From: Kaiparowitsia implicata GSE-PSE-MK54-09C
GTDB taxonomy: Bacteria; Cyanobacteriota; Cyanobacteriia; Elainellales; Elainellaceae
Length of the DNA stretch: 64,000 nt
Reading direction: 5' to 3'
NCBI GenBank assembly: GCA_019359435.1
Contig: JAHHHI010000059.1
Coordinates: 62,001-126,000, forward strand
Positions 55,694-64,000 of this stretch are shown here, piece after piece. The number at the start of each line of letters is the position of its first letter. The first letter of the stretch is position 1. The position numbers and the translations under genes were made by a program. The notes under the pieces are model-generated. The model made no database searches, was not told where the DNA came from, and saw only the letters and a list, made by a program, of their open reading frames with translations.

Positions 55694-56533
55694 TTACAGA
55701 TCGAGCGAGATCAGCATGCGCACCACGCTGTTGAGGCTGTTGAAGTCGCCCACCAATCGCCGCACCGGGGGCGGATACACCTTGACCAGGGTGGGCGTTG
55801 CTGTAATTTGATCGGCCTCGGCCTGCTCTGGGGCCTTGCGAATATCGACCACCTTTAACGTATAGGGCTGCTGCAACGCCTGGTCGAGTAGCTCGTGCAG
55901 CCGTTGCAAAATCTTGCTGGTGACGCTGCTGCTGCCTGACACATAGAGCCGCAGCACATAGCCTTGCGTGTTTGACTTGCCAGGGGCCAAGTTCCAGTCG
56001 AGGGGATAGTCGCGCTGGGGCGCATGGGGCTGGGCGGCGGCTGAGGAAGATTGCGTTGTCCCCAGCCGTGCCACGAGGTCGTGATTTTCCCACAGTTGCG
56101 GAAATTGCTGGCGGTAGGTGTTGAGGGTGAGGTCGTTGCACACGGCTTCGTCTGTGGGTGCGAGCTGCCAAGGGCAGTCTTCTAGGCCAAACATGGCGTT
56201 GAGCAAGGCTTGATGGCGCAACACTCGCGGGTGGGCCTCTGCGGAGAGGTGAACCTGCTGGGTGCGGGGGTCTACCCAGCGATCGAGCGTGGCGGCATAG
56301 CAGGAGACTAAAAAATGCGGCGGTTCAGCTAGCCCTAGGGTGTCTTGCAGCATGGCGCAGAGCTGAAGGTGCCAGTGCTGCTGCTTTTGGGAGTCGAGGC
56401 TATACACCACATCCCCACCGGGGGTGAACACTGCAATGCCCTTGAAGGAGGTTGAGGATGCAGGGGTTGATGGCTTCTGAGGGGATTGGGGCACAAATGG
56501 GAGTCCCGAAAGGGGGATGCAGGATGGGTTCAA
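55694..56533 (-). CDS. KaiB-domain protein with a novel N-terminal domain
   Basis: Residues 191–279 closely follow the clock protein KaiB: YVLRLYVSGSSSVTSKILQ, YTLKVVDIRKAPEQAEADQI and ATPTLVKVYPPPVRRLVGDF. KaiB is about 100 residues, so this is a fusion. Residues 30–155 form a separate conserved-looking domain (FKGIAVFTPGGDVVYSLDS, LVSCYAATLDRWVDPRT) that I cannot name. A Ser/Ala/Pro linker lies between. No ATG is available near the start; TTG 56533 or GTG 56494 are candidates. No kaiA or kaiC is in the window. It may bind KaiC or act as an independent thioredoxin-like module. Confidence 0.85.
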   Translation of the reverse strand: MNPSCIPLSGLPFVPQSPQKPSTPASSTSFKGIAVFTPGGDVVYSLDSQKQQHWHLQLCAMLQDTLGLAEPPHFLVSCYAATLDRWVDPRTQQVHLSAEAHPRVLRHQALLNAMFGLEDCPWQLAPTDEAVCNDLTLNTYRQQFPQLWENHDLVARLGTTQSSSAAAQPHAPQRDYPLDWNLAPGKSNTQGYVLRLYVSGSSSVTSKILQRLHELLDQALQQPYTLKVVDIRKAPEQAEADQITATPTLVKVYPPPVRRLVGDFNSLNSVVRMLISLDL

Positions 56534-56935
56534 GTTCTGGCAACTTTCTGGCAGATCCCTGGCAGATCTCTGGCAGCGTTAGCAGATACCCGCGTATTCT
56601 AGCGTTGCAGAAAATTTCGTAGGGGCGATCGCCCCCCAATACCCAACTGGCGCAACGGGCGGCAAGGCTCTGTAGCAAGTTTGACTGGATTCGCCCGTCT
56701 GAATAGGTTAAATTTCTATATTAGAGCTGTGTGTGTGCAGCTTGTCTTCCCAAAAATTTGGTCAAACGCCACTGGCGAGTGCCGTAAACACTCACCAGCG
56801 GCTAACCCCGTCGACAGAGCACGCTGTCTCGGAGGCTGAGGCTATTATTGCTCAGGCCGCCCCGAACTGCACATGTCTGGGGCGGCCAAGTTTTTGGGAT
56901 TCCTACCCATCGTTTCATCGGAGGAATCCCGAATT

Positions 56936-57223
56936 ATGATCTGTGTGCCCCTTTGGGCGTCGTCTGCTCCCCCGAGCGAGGCGGCCCATTCTCTGCTGCT
57001 TACCCAGTCCCCCGCCTACCCCAACCGCGAAACCCTGCGCCATTTGGTGATTGGCTCGCCCGACGGGGTGCAAGGCACCATCAACCGCTTGCACCTGTTG
57101 CAATATGCCGAACGGTTGGAGTGGAGCAGGCTCTGCCCCATTCCCCCCTCGGGGATTTTGATTACCCCCGCCCAGGGCGAGGTGTTTAGTTTGCTCAGGC
57201 GCGATCGCCCGACCCCTTTTTAA
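56936..57223 (+). CDS. Small conserved-looking protein of unknown function
   Basis: The 95-residue protein starts MICVPLWASSAPPSEAAHSL and contains NRETLRHLVIGSPDGVQGTI, then LLQYAERLEWSRL and GILITPAQGEVFSLLRRD. I recall similar cyanobacterial hypothetical proteins but no function. ATG 36 bases into a longer frame was chosen because a GGAGG site sits about 12 bases before it. That site lies in the right arm of a GGGATTCC/GGAATCCC hairpin, which could limit translation. Confidence 0.65.
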   Translation: MICVPLWASSAPPSEAAHSLLLTQSPAYPNRETLRHLVIGSPDGVQGTINRLHLLQYAERLEWSRLCPIPPSGILITPAQGEVFSLLRRDRPTPF

Positions 57224-57305
57224 ACCAGTACGGAAAACCAGTACGGAAAACCAGTACGGACACAGTAAGCCCCAATTGACCCCAATTGGCTGTGTCCGTG
57301 CCTGC

Positions 57306-57896
57306 TTACGGCTCAAACATCTGCGCTACGGTGAGCGTTAGCCCTGCAAATTCAGCAGAATTGACCGAATCTTGCCCGTGGAACGTACCCCGATCCTCAT
57401 AGCGGTTATCTACCAGGGTCAATACGGTCACGGTTTGGGCAACGGGGTCAATCCACCAGTATTCTGGGACTCCGATGGCGGCATATTGCGCTCGCTTATG
57501 AACTAGGTCGCGATCGCGATTTGTCTTGCCAGGGCTGAGAACTTCGACGATTAGGCGCGGGGGGGGCATGTCTAGCGTTAGGGTTAGCCGTCGCTGGGTG
57601 AGGTCTAGGTGCTCTGGACGCAGCACAACCAGGTCAGGGTAGCGATTCGCTGCATCTCCTGAACGCAGCACGGGCACCTGCACTTCACACTTTCCCGGAT
57701 GAACCAGATCAACAGAAACGCGTGCGGCCAAGAGTGCCAGCAAAATCTGTACTGCAATGGTGCTATTCAGTCTAGACTCTGGTGGCAATTCAACAAGCGC
57801 TCCATCAATCAACTCATAGCGACCTTCTAGTGAGGTGGTGTCACTGTAGGCAAGATAGTCTTCAAATGTGGCGAACCTTACTCTCGCTTGAGTCAT
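57306..57896 (-). CDS. Uma2 family endonuclease-like protein
   Basis: The 196-residue protein has the PD-(D/E)XK fold of the Uma2/DUF820 family, which is much expanded in cyanobacteria. Visible blocks are YELIDGALVELPPESRLNS, NRYPDLVVLRPEHLD (the Asp), PRLIVEVLSPGKTNRDRD (the E-x-L position) and KRAQYAAIGVPEYWWIDP. The family is often called a nuclease, but its role is not established. It is divergent from a second family member at 58101. Confidence 0.92.
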   Translation of the reverse strand: MTQARVRFATFEDYLAYSDTTSLEGRYELIDGALVELPPESRLNSTIAVQILLALLAARVSVDLVHPGKCEVQVPVLRSGDAANRYPDLVVLRPEHLDLTQRRLTLTLDMPPPRLIVEVLSPGKTNRDRDLVHKRAQYAAIGVPEYWWIDPVAQTVTVLTLVDNRYEDRGTFHGQDSVNSAEFAGLTLTVAQMFEP

Positions 57897-58100
57897 GGTG
57901 CGTTGAGCCTAGGGAGTGGTTTGATCTTAGCCTGAGTGTTGGGGTTAGAGGGCGATCGCCCCTCTTCATCCCAAATCTTGGCGGAACACCTGCCCGTCTC
58001 CGCCTCTAGCGCCACTTTATAATTTAGGGAATGCTTGCCCCAAGAGAAATTACCGCTGTGGGTGAGTGCATTCGGTTGGCATGTGAACAGGCATTTTGCT

Positions 58101-58745
58101 ATGGCTCCCTTAACCACTCAAATTCAGACCGATACCTGGGTCAAAGCCACCTGGGACGCCTTTGCCGTTGCGATGGCTGAACCGCACTACGAAGAGGGCA
58201 GAGGCTACTTCGATCAAGACCACATGAGGATTGAGATGGCTCCACTGGGTGCAGGGCATGCCCGACAAAATTCCGTGATTTCTAAGGTGGTGAGCCTATT
58301 TGCCATGGTGAAGGCCCTCCGCATTGCCGAATTCACCAATGGCAGCTTTTACAAAACTGGGGAGCGGGGCTGCCAGCCCGATCTCGCGTTTTACATCGGC
58401 GCAGAGTTTCAGCTTCCCCCGCAAGATAATTCCCCCATTGATGTGAATCGGTTTGGACCACCCACCCTGGCGATCGAGGTGGGGGCCAGCTCCTTTAAGG
58501 ATGATTTGGGGGCGAAGCGGCTGCTCTATGAGCGGTTGGGGGTGACGGAATATTGGGTGGTGAATGTGGCAGAGCAGGATGTGATTGCCTTTGCCGTAGC
58601 CGATCAGCGCAGCGGCGAGGTGCAAACCTCTGGGGTGTTGCCGGGGCTAGAGATTGCCCTGGTGGAGGAGGCTCTGGTGCGATCGCAGCAAGAGGATGAC
58701 AGCGTGTTGATGCGGTGGCTCATGGAATCGCTCAGCCAGCCCTAA
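58101..58745 (+). CDS. Second Uma2 family protein
   Basis: From ATG 58101 the protein has 214 residues. It shows CQPDLAFYIGAEFQLPP (Asp), GPPTLAIEVGASSFKDDLG (Glu) and KRLLYERLGVTEYWVVNVAE, the same core as the gene at 57306 but only distantly alike. The N-terminal FDQDHMRIEMAPLGAGHARQ differs from the usual ELIDG start. The longer frame from 58035 adds 22 unlikely residues. It is followed about 110 bases later by the TPR–CHAT gene on the same strand. Confidence 0.88.
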   Translation: MAPLTTQIQTDTWVKATWDAFAVAMAEPHYEEGRGYFDQDHMRIEMAPLGAGHARQNSVISKVVSLFAMVKALRIAEFTNGSFYKTGERGCQPDLAFYIGAEFQLPPQDNSPIDVNRFGPPTLAIEVGASSFKDDLGAKRLLYERLGVTEYWVVNVAEQDVIAFAVADQRSGEVQTSGVLPGLEIALVEEALVRSQQEDDSVLMRWLMESLSQP

Positions 58746-58855
58746 TAGGCATCGCCTTTGAAGACAACAATCGGCTTAGGCCCTCGCAAATCTAGGCGGA
58801 ATGCGCTGTCTACCTTCTGTAGTTGTCAACAACAGCCCTCTATAAAGATACCTGC

Positions 58856-61800
58856 ATGGATGAGCAGCAATTTCAGGCACGGGTCGCGTTAATTGAGCAA
58901 CTGCTGGCCTGCCCCCAAGGGCAAGAGATGAAATTGTTGCAGCAGAATGCAGACCTTGTGGATGCGGAGCTGCTGGCGGTGATGGCGCAGGTAGCAGACT
59001 ACCTGGAAAGCCAAGGCAACGGCAATGCAGCCCGGTTGCGGCAGTTTGCGGCGCAGTTGGCGCAGGCAATGGGGCTAGAGACAACTACCCCGTTAGGAAC
59101 AGAAGCCGCCCGCCAGTTCTTGCTAGAGACGTTGCAGTTGATTGTGGATAAGCGAGGAGATCCACAGCAAATTTATCCTTTATGGGCACAGCACCAAGCT
59201 CGGTTTAATGTAGACCTGCTGGCAGTGTTGCCCACCGTCGCCGCTCAACTCTTCCAGGGAGAAACAGAACAACGCACCTTCTTTGCAACGGTGTTTGTGT
59301 ATTTTGGAAATCTGCTTCAACAGTTTCCATTGGGAACACACTGGCTCAATCTGGAGTTGTCCATCGCCGCCTACGAGCAATCGTTGCAGGTGATGACCCG
59401 CGACGCTATGCCCCGCCAGTGGGCAACTTCGATGATGAATCTGGCAATGGCTTACCAGAACCGCATCCACGGTGACCGAGCGCAAAACATCGAGGATGCG
59501 ATCGCGGTCTATAAGCAGTCGTTGCAGGTGAGGGCCCGAGATGCCATGCCCGTCGACTGGGCTCAATCAATGATGAATCTGGCAATTGCTTACCGAAACC
59601 GCATCCGAGGCGACCGGGCGCAAAACATTGAGGATGCCATCGCTGCGTATGAGCAGTCGTTGCAGGTAATGACGCGCGACGACATGCCCGTCGAGTGGGC
59701 AACCTCAATGAATAATCTGGCGGCTGCTTACCTGGATCGCATCCGGGGCGACCGAGCGCAAAACATTGAGGAGGCGATCGCCGCATGCCAGCAGTCGTTG
59801 CAGGTGAGAACCCGCGAGGCAAGGCCTGTGGACTGGGCAAAGTCGATGAATAATCTGGCGACTGCTTACCAGGACCGCATCCGGGGCGACCGAGCGCAAA
59901 ACATTGAGGAGGCGATCGCCGCCTATGAGCAATTGTTGCAGGTGATGACCCGCGAGGCTATGCCCGTCGAGTGGGCAACATTGATGATGAATCTGGCAAC
60001 TGCTTACACTTCTCGCATCCGGGGCGACCGAGGGCAAAACATCGAGGAGGCGATCGTGGCCTATGAGCAATCTTTGCAGGTGACGACCCGCGAGGCTACG
60101 CCCGTCGAGTGGGCAACATTGATGATGAATCTGGCAAATGCTTACGCTTCCCGCATCCGGGGCGATCGAGGGCAAAACATTGAGGAGGCGATCGCGGCCT
60201 ATGAGCAGTCATTGCAGGTGACGACCCGCGAGGTCACGCCCATCGATTGGGCAACATCAATGATGAATCTGGCAACTGCTTACGCTTCCCGCATCCGGGG
60301 CGACCGAGGGCAAAACATTGAGGAGGCGATCGCGGCCTATGAGCAATCTTTGCAGGTGATAACGCGCGAAGCCATGCCCGTTGATTGGGCAGAATTGATG
60401 AATAATCTGGCAAACGCTTACCGTAAACGCATCCGCGGCGATCAGGCGCAAAACATTGAGGATGCGATCGCCGCCTGCCAGCAAGCGCTAGAAATTTTCA
60501 AACCCGCAGTATTGCCGGACTATTGCCGTAGAACCAGTCGGCTTCTAGCCAATCTTTACAGTGAGCAGCAGCTCTGGGATGACGCTGCCCCTGTCTATGA
60601 AAAGGCGTTAGAAGCGGCTGAAATCCTCTACCAAAGTGCAACTCTGCTAGATAGCAAATCAGGAGAATTGCGAGCAACCGCAGACTTGCCCCGCCGGGCG
60701 GCCTATGCGCTGGCGCGTACGGGCAAGCTGCAAGACGCGGTTCTTACCCTAGAGCAGGGTCGCGCTCGGGGTCTGAGCGAGAGTTTAGAACGCGATCGAG
60801 CCGATCTCGATCAACTCAAAGAAGCGGCCCCCAATTTGCATCAGCAGTACATAAACCTCGCTTCCCAACTCCGCAACCTAGACGCCCAGCAGCGAGATCG
60901 ATCCATCTCTGACCAGCGCCATAGCCTCACGCCCACAGAGCTGAGCGCTACCGCCGCCCGCTTAAGCCAGCAGCGAGAAAGCCTGCTTCAGCATATCCGC
61001 CAGGTTTCAGGCTATGAGCAGTTTCTTGCCCTGCCCACGTTTGCAGATATCCAAAAGGCAACCCAGCCAGATTGCCCCTTGGTCTACCTGGTTTCTACCC
61101 CTTCAGGTAGCCTTGCCCTCATCATTACCCCCCACACCATTCACGAACTCTGGTTGAATGACCTCAACGAAACCCAATTGATCGATCTGTTAGATCAATC
61201 CTGGTTCAGCGCCTACAGCCAATCCCAAACAAACCGCCAAGCTTGGTATGACGCGATCGATACCGTTACCCATCAACTTTGGGAACCGCTGGTGGCTCCC
61301 TTAATCGCCCACCTAAAAACCCACAATATTCCGCAAGCCACCCTCATCCCCACGGGCTACCTCAGCTACCTACCCCTCCATGCCGCCTGGACAGAAGACC
61401 CCAGCACCCCCACCGGACGCCGCTACGCCCTGGATGATATCCACTTCACCTACGCCCCCAACGCCAAATCCCTCACCGCTGCCCAAGCCATTGCCCAGCG
61501 CACTGGGGCAGATTCCATCTTGGCGATCGACAATCCCCGTGAGGATTTGCACAATGCTGGGCAAGAAGTGGCCGCTGCTGTTGCCACCTTCCCCCAATCC
61601 AAGATCCTGAAGCATGGGGATGCCAGCGTTGAGGCAGTGAAAGTGGCCCTGCCGGACATGGAAATTGCCCACTTCTCTTGCCACGGCACCGCCAACCTCG
61701 ACTCCCCCCTCACCAGCGGACTGGGCATGAGCGATGGGCTGCTCACCCTCAAAGACATCTTTGCCCTCAACCTGGCAGGCAAAGACCAAGGCAACGATGG

Positions 61801-62155
61801 CCTCCGCCTCGCCATCCTCTCCGCCTGCGAAACGGGGCTGTCGGGCATTGAAAACGCCGACGAAGCCGTGAGCCTGCCAACCGGATTGCTCCAGGCGGGC
61901 GTTGCAGGGGTCGTCGCCTCTCTCTGGGCCGTGGCTGACCTCAGCACCATGCTGCTGCTTACCCGCTTCTATCACCTCTGGCGCAAGGAGGGGGTAGAGC
62001 CATCTCTGGCGCTGCGCCAAGCCCAGCAGTGGCTCCGCGACACCACCGACGCCGAAAAAGAAGCCTTTATCCCAGATCTCATGGCGGTGAATTCAGGTAG
62101 CCGCACCTATGCCCATCCCTTCCATTGGGCTGCATTTAGCTACACCGGAATCTAG
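58856..62155 (+). CDS. TPR–CHAT protein (caspase-like peptidase)
   Basis: The 1,099-residue protein has an N-terminal helical region (1–180). Eight near-identical 46-residue TPR-type units follow (181–548), each of the form TREAMPVDWA…GDRAQNIEEAIAAYEQSL. After a helical connector comes a C-terminal CHAT domain. The caspase-type dyad is intact: His943 in AHFSCHGTANLDSPL and Cys991 in LAILSACETGLSG. CASLW-like GVVASLWAVADLSTMLLL and HPFHWAAFSYTG complete the fold. CHAT peptidases are often effectors in stress or defence systems, with TPRs as the sensing arm. The start ATG lies 11 codons into the open frame. Confidence 0.93.
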   Translation: MDEQQFQARVALIEQLLACPQGQEMKLLQQNADLVDAELLAVMAQVADYLESQGNGNAARLRQFAAQLAQAMGLETTTPLGTEAARQFLLETLQLIVDKRGDPQQIYPLWAQHQARFNVDLLAVLPTVAAQLFQGETEQRTFFATVFVYFGNLLQQFPLGTHWLNLELSIAAYEQSLQVMTRDAMPRQWATSMMNLAMAYQNRIHGDRAQNIEDAIAVYKQSLQVRARDAMPVDWAQSMMNLAIAYRNRIRGDRAQNIEDAIAAYEQSLQVMTRDDMPVEWATSMNNLAAAYLDRIRGDRAQNIEEAIAACQQSLQVRTREARPVDWAKSMNNLATAYQDRIRGDRAQNIEEAIAAYEQLLQVMTREAMPVEWATLMMNLATAYTSRIRGDRGQNIEEAIVAYEQSLQVTTREATPVEWATLMMNLANAYASRIRGDRGQNIEEAIAAYEQSLQVTTREVTPIDWATSMMNLATAYASRIRGDRGQNIEEAIAAYEQSLQVITREAMPVDWAELMNNLANAYRKRIRGDQAQNIEDAIAACQQALEIFKPAVLPDYCRRTSRLLANLYSEQQLWDDAAPVYEKALEAAEILYQSATLLDSKSGELRATADLPRRAAYALARTGKLQDAVLTLEQGRARGLSESLERDRADLDQLKEAAPNLHQQYINLASQLRNLDAQQRDRSISDQRHSLTPTELSATAARLSQQRESLLQHIRQVSGYEQFLALPTFADIQKATQPDCPLVYLVSTPSGSLALIITPHTIHELWLNDLNETQLIDLLDQSWFSAYSQSQTNRQAWYDAIDTVTHQLWEPLVAPLIAHLKTHNIPQATLIPTGYLSYLPLHAAWTEDPSTPTGRRYALDDIHFTYAPNAKSLTAAQAIAQRTGADSILAIDNPREDLHNAGQEVAAAVATFPQSKILKHGDASVEAVKVALPDMEIAHFSCHGTANLDSPLTSGLGMSDGLLTLKDIFALNLAGKDQGNDGLRLAILSACETGLSGIENADEAVSLPTGLLQAGVAGVVASLWAVADLSTMLLLTRFYHLWRKEGVEPSLALRQAQQWLRDTTDAEKEAFIPDLMAVNSGSRTYAHPFHWAAFSYTGI
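59396..60499 (+). repeat. Eight tandem 138-bp coding repeats
   Basis: Units begin at 59396, 59534, 59672, 59810, 59948, 60086, 60224 and 60362. Each is exactly 138 bases and encodes 46 residues. Units 5 to 7 are the most alike (GDRGQNIEEAI), implying recent duplication or gene conversion. Many units carry a HIP1 or HIP1-like GCGATCGC at the EAIAA codons. The repeat keeps frame, so length can vary between strains. Confidence 0.95.
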
Positions 62156-62504
62156 TAGGATGTGCCAAAGGGCTTTGCCAAATACCCTCATTTCTGACGC
62201 TATTTGGCCTGTGTTGATGAACCTGCGTCGTGCTGTTGCTATGAGAGGGCCATTGCGGTGCCCTCCTCTGCTCTACTGCTTGTGCCATGCACACAGATAA
62301 GCGTGTTCCAATAAGCGTGCTCCAAGGAAATCGTGATCCGGTTGAAAGTCCTCCCTTCGGTCGGAATGACACGCCATGTCATATTCAGCCATGCTGAGCG
62401 ACGCGAAACATCTCTTACGCTGGACGTTTACGCTGGATGCTGATTATAGTGGAGCACTCTAAGCAGGCGTTGCATTGCCCACCCTATCGTTAGAGTTGTT
62501 GCCT
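62156..62504. other. Intergenic region between the CHAT and zinc-ribbon genes
   Basis: About 350 bases with no gene I can support. The gap means the two downstream genes may have their own promoter. An in-frame TTG at 62475 could extend the next protein by 10 residues. Confidence 0.45.
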
Positions 62505-62906
62505 ATGCTGTCGATTGATGAACTGTTGACTGCGGCCTATTCCATTCGTCCCGTCTTATCAGACCTGTTGGATGCAGACACCGCGCGCCAAGTCGATGAG
62601 CAGCTTGCAACACTGTTGGGTCAGCTTGACAGCCCCGAACCTAATCTGAGGTCTGTGGCCCAAGGCGTTCGCACATTGTTGCAAGCGCATCCCCCCACCA
62701 AAGCTTGGTTAGAAGAGTTTGCGACTACCCACACCACAACTCGCTCCGCAAAAGGCGTAAACTCCTTTGAAGGATTGCCCGGTTCACCAGCGCTGCAGCG
62801 CGCCACAGCCTATCGGTGCCCCGTGTGTGGGCATACTGAATATCAAGAAGTCAATGAGGCGGTGCCGCTCTGCCCCATCCATCTCGTTTCGCTGGTGCGC
62901 GCTTAA
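62505..62906 (+). CDS. Small zinc-ribbon protein of unknown function
   Basis: The 133-residue protein starts at ATG 62505. The first 75 residues are helical (LSIDELLTAAYSIRPVLSDL). A linker leads to a metal-binding knuckle, YRCPVCGHTEYQEVNEAVPL followed by CPIHLVSLV, giving ligands Cys-x2-Cys and Cys-x2-His. I do not recognise a named family. It lies 10 bases before the membrane protein gene and is very likely co-transcribed with it. The CHAT gene precedes it on the same strand. Confidence 0.75.
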   Translation: MLSIDELLTAAYSIRPVLSDLLDADTARQVDEQLATLLGQLDSPEPNLRSVAQGVRTLLQAHPPTKAWLEEFATTHTTTRSAKGVNSFEGLPGSPALQRATAYRCPVCGHTEYQEVNEAVPLCPIHLVSLVRA

Positions 62907-62915
62907 CCCTCCCCT

Positions 62916-63941
62916 ATGACTGCAAAACTGCTCGAAAACTTTGGGGGCAAGGTCACGGAGCAGTGGGCGGTTCGCCTGCTCACGCCCGCCTTTGTATTTT
63001 GGCTGGGGGGCGTGGGGGCCGCAGCGCAGCGATGGGGCTGGGCGGAGGTGGTGGCGCAGGTCACACGCTTGGCCGAGCAGCCGCAGCTGGTGTTGCTGGT
63101 GGCGGGGCTGTGTGTTGTCGCGGCCTCTGCCGCAGTGGTGCAGCGGTTTGATCTGGCAACGCTGCGGTTTTTAGAAGGGTATGGCCGCCTGTGGTGGCAC
63201 CCAATTTGGCAGTGCCGCGTGCAGCATTATCGCAACTACAAAGCCAGCCTCAGGCAGCAAAGCAACGACCTAAGAAAACTCGAAACCCAGCAGCGCACCC
63301 GGCTGACCACCCTCCAAACTCGGATCGACACCGAAGGTGCTCCGCACTTTTCAGGTCAGGAGCGAGCAGAGTTTTTGCAGCTTAGACAGTCCCTGCTCTC
63401 ATCGCCAGGCCAGCAGCGCCTCGTGCAACTGGGGCAACAGATCCGAGAGCTGCCTGTGGCAGACGGCGACCTCATGCCCACGCGGTTAGGCAATCTGCTC
63501 CGCGCTGCCGAGCGCCAATCCCTGCAAAAGTATGGGCTAGATGCGGTCATCTGCTGGTCGCGGCTGTGGATGCTGCTGCCGGATGCCGTGAAACAGGATC
63601 TGCAAACCAGTCGAGCAGACCTCAACGCAGCGGCGCGGCTGTGGCTGTGGAGTCTGCTGTTTTGCGGCTGGGTGGGGGTATCGGTGAATCTGGCAGCACC
63701 GCTGCTAGTGAACCTGGTGGCGCTGTGGCCATTGCTGGGTCTGGTGTCTGCGGGGTTTGCCTATCAGTGGGCGATCGCCGCTGCCCGCACCTATGGCGAC
63801 TTGATCGAAGCTGCCTTTGACCTCTACCGCCATCTGCTCTACGACGCGCTACGGTGGACGCTGCCGCCCGAGCCCCACATCGAGAAGCAGGTTGGGCGCG
63901 AGCTGACTCGCTATCTGTGGCGCGGCCCTGAAGACCCCTGA
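62916..63941 (+). CDS. Four-helix membrane protein with conserved cytosolic MPTRLGN motif
   Basis: The 341-residue protein has two N-terminal helices (AFVFWLGGVGAAAQRWGW; LVLLVAGLCVVAASAAVV). A cytosolic helical region of about 160 residues follows, then two C-terminal helices (LWLWSLLFCGWVGVSV; LLVNLVALWPLLGLVSAG). The cytosolic block LMPTRLGNLLRAAERQSLQK and YGLDAVICWSRLWMLLPD is a pattern I also recall from actinobacterial membrane proteins of unknown function. It follows the zinc-ribbon gene after 9 bases. It may be the membrane arm of a system with the CHAT protein, by inference. Confidence 0.78.
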   Translation: MTAKLLENFGGKVTEQWAVRLLTPAFVFWLGGVGAAAQRWGWAEVVAQVTRLAEQPQLVLLVAGLCVVAASAAVVQRFDLATLRFLEGYGRLWWHPIWQCRVQHYRNYKASLRQQSNDLRKLETQQRTRLTTLQTRIDTEGAPHFSGQERAEFLQLRQSLLSSPGQQRLVQLGQQIRELPVADGDLMPTRLGNLLRAAERQSLQKYGLDAVICWSRLWMLLPDAVKQDLQTSRADLNAAARLWLWSLLFCGWVGVSVNLAAPLLVNLVALWPLLGLVSAGFAYQWAIAAARTYGDLIEAAFDLYRHLLYDALRWTLPPEPHIEKQVGRELTRYLWRGPEDP

Positions 63942-64000
63942 GGTCAGCGCGCGTGAGAATCTATCCCTACCGCTTTAGGGAGTCCTAAATTAGTAAGGAT

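Noticed and set aside
59180-60484. Several long minus-strand frames across the CHAT repeats
   Set aside because: They are mirror frames produced by the repeated 138-base coding unit and have repetitive, non-protein-like composition.
59396-60499. Possible CRISPR-like regular repeats
   Set aside because: The units are 138 bases with no spacers and encode an in-frame TPR array.

Overview
The window is a stretch of cyanobacterial chromosome. The HIP1 octamer GCGATCGC recurs all along it, inside genes and between them. The gene content agrees: a purC–Omp85–lpxC–fabZ–lpxA–lpxB block, a CyaB1-type GAF/GAF/PAS cyclase, a TxlA/HCF164-like thioredoxin, a KaiB-domain protein, DICT and multi-PAS histidine kinases, Uma2 nucleases and a long TPR–CHAT protein. 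By eye the DNA is fairly GC-rich, with more AT-rich patches around 23.8–29.6 kb. I saw no rRNA or tRNA gene, no CRISPR array and no intact insertion sequence.

Layout. 1–784: 3'-truncated family 2 glycosyltransferase (minus). 785–2010: gene-poor DNA. 2011–3219: membrane glycosyltransferase. 3322–10641: purC, then the outer-membrane block (Omp85/BamA, LpxC, FabZ, LpxA, LpxB), which joins lipid A synthesis to outer-membrane protein assembly. 10851–14419: pentapeptide/TPR exported protein convergent with a class III nucleotide cyclase. 14632–27828: eight-gene minus-strand glycan cluster with glycosyltransferases, a coiled-coil protein and a sulfotransferase. Four of its proteins share one C-terminal tail motif, and one glycosyltransferase is split into two genes. 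27829–28775: non-coding island with a MITE-like element. 28776–29597: second sulfotransferase.

29688–49207: housekeeping and signalling genes: QueG, an ABC-2 exporter pair, a small kinase with a degenerate receiver, RecQ, 5-formyl-THF cyclo-ligase, an SH3-like exported protein, Obg, a DM13 lipoprotein, a 4xPAS–GAF kinase, a WecA/TagO-like phosphoglycosyltransferase, CinA and a DICT–GAF kinase. 49491–53285: small-gene region with an HpxZ-like protein, a YciI protein, a lactate-permease remnant, a Vat-like acetyltransferase coupled to txlA, and a NIL-ferredoxin with a membrane partner. 53755–58745: mraY, a YbjQ protein, a KaiB-domain fusion, a small conserved protein and two Uma2 nucleases. 58856–63941: TPR–CHAT protease-like protein, a zinc-ribbon protein and a four-helix membrane protein in one direction. 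This last group is the best candidate here for an undescribed multi-gene system.

The glycan genes (1–3 kb, 14.6–29.6 kb, 44.6 kb) probably build a sulfated surface polysaccharide. The shared tail suggests that several of these enzymes dock to a common partner or membrane site. All family calls come from reading sequence motifs; no database search was run.
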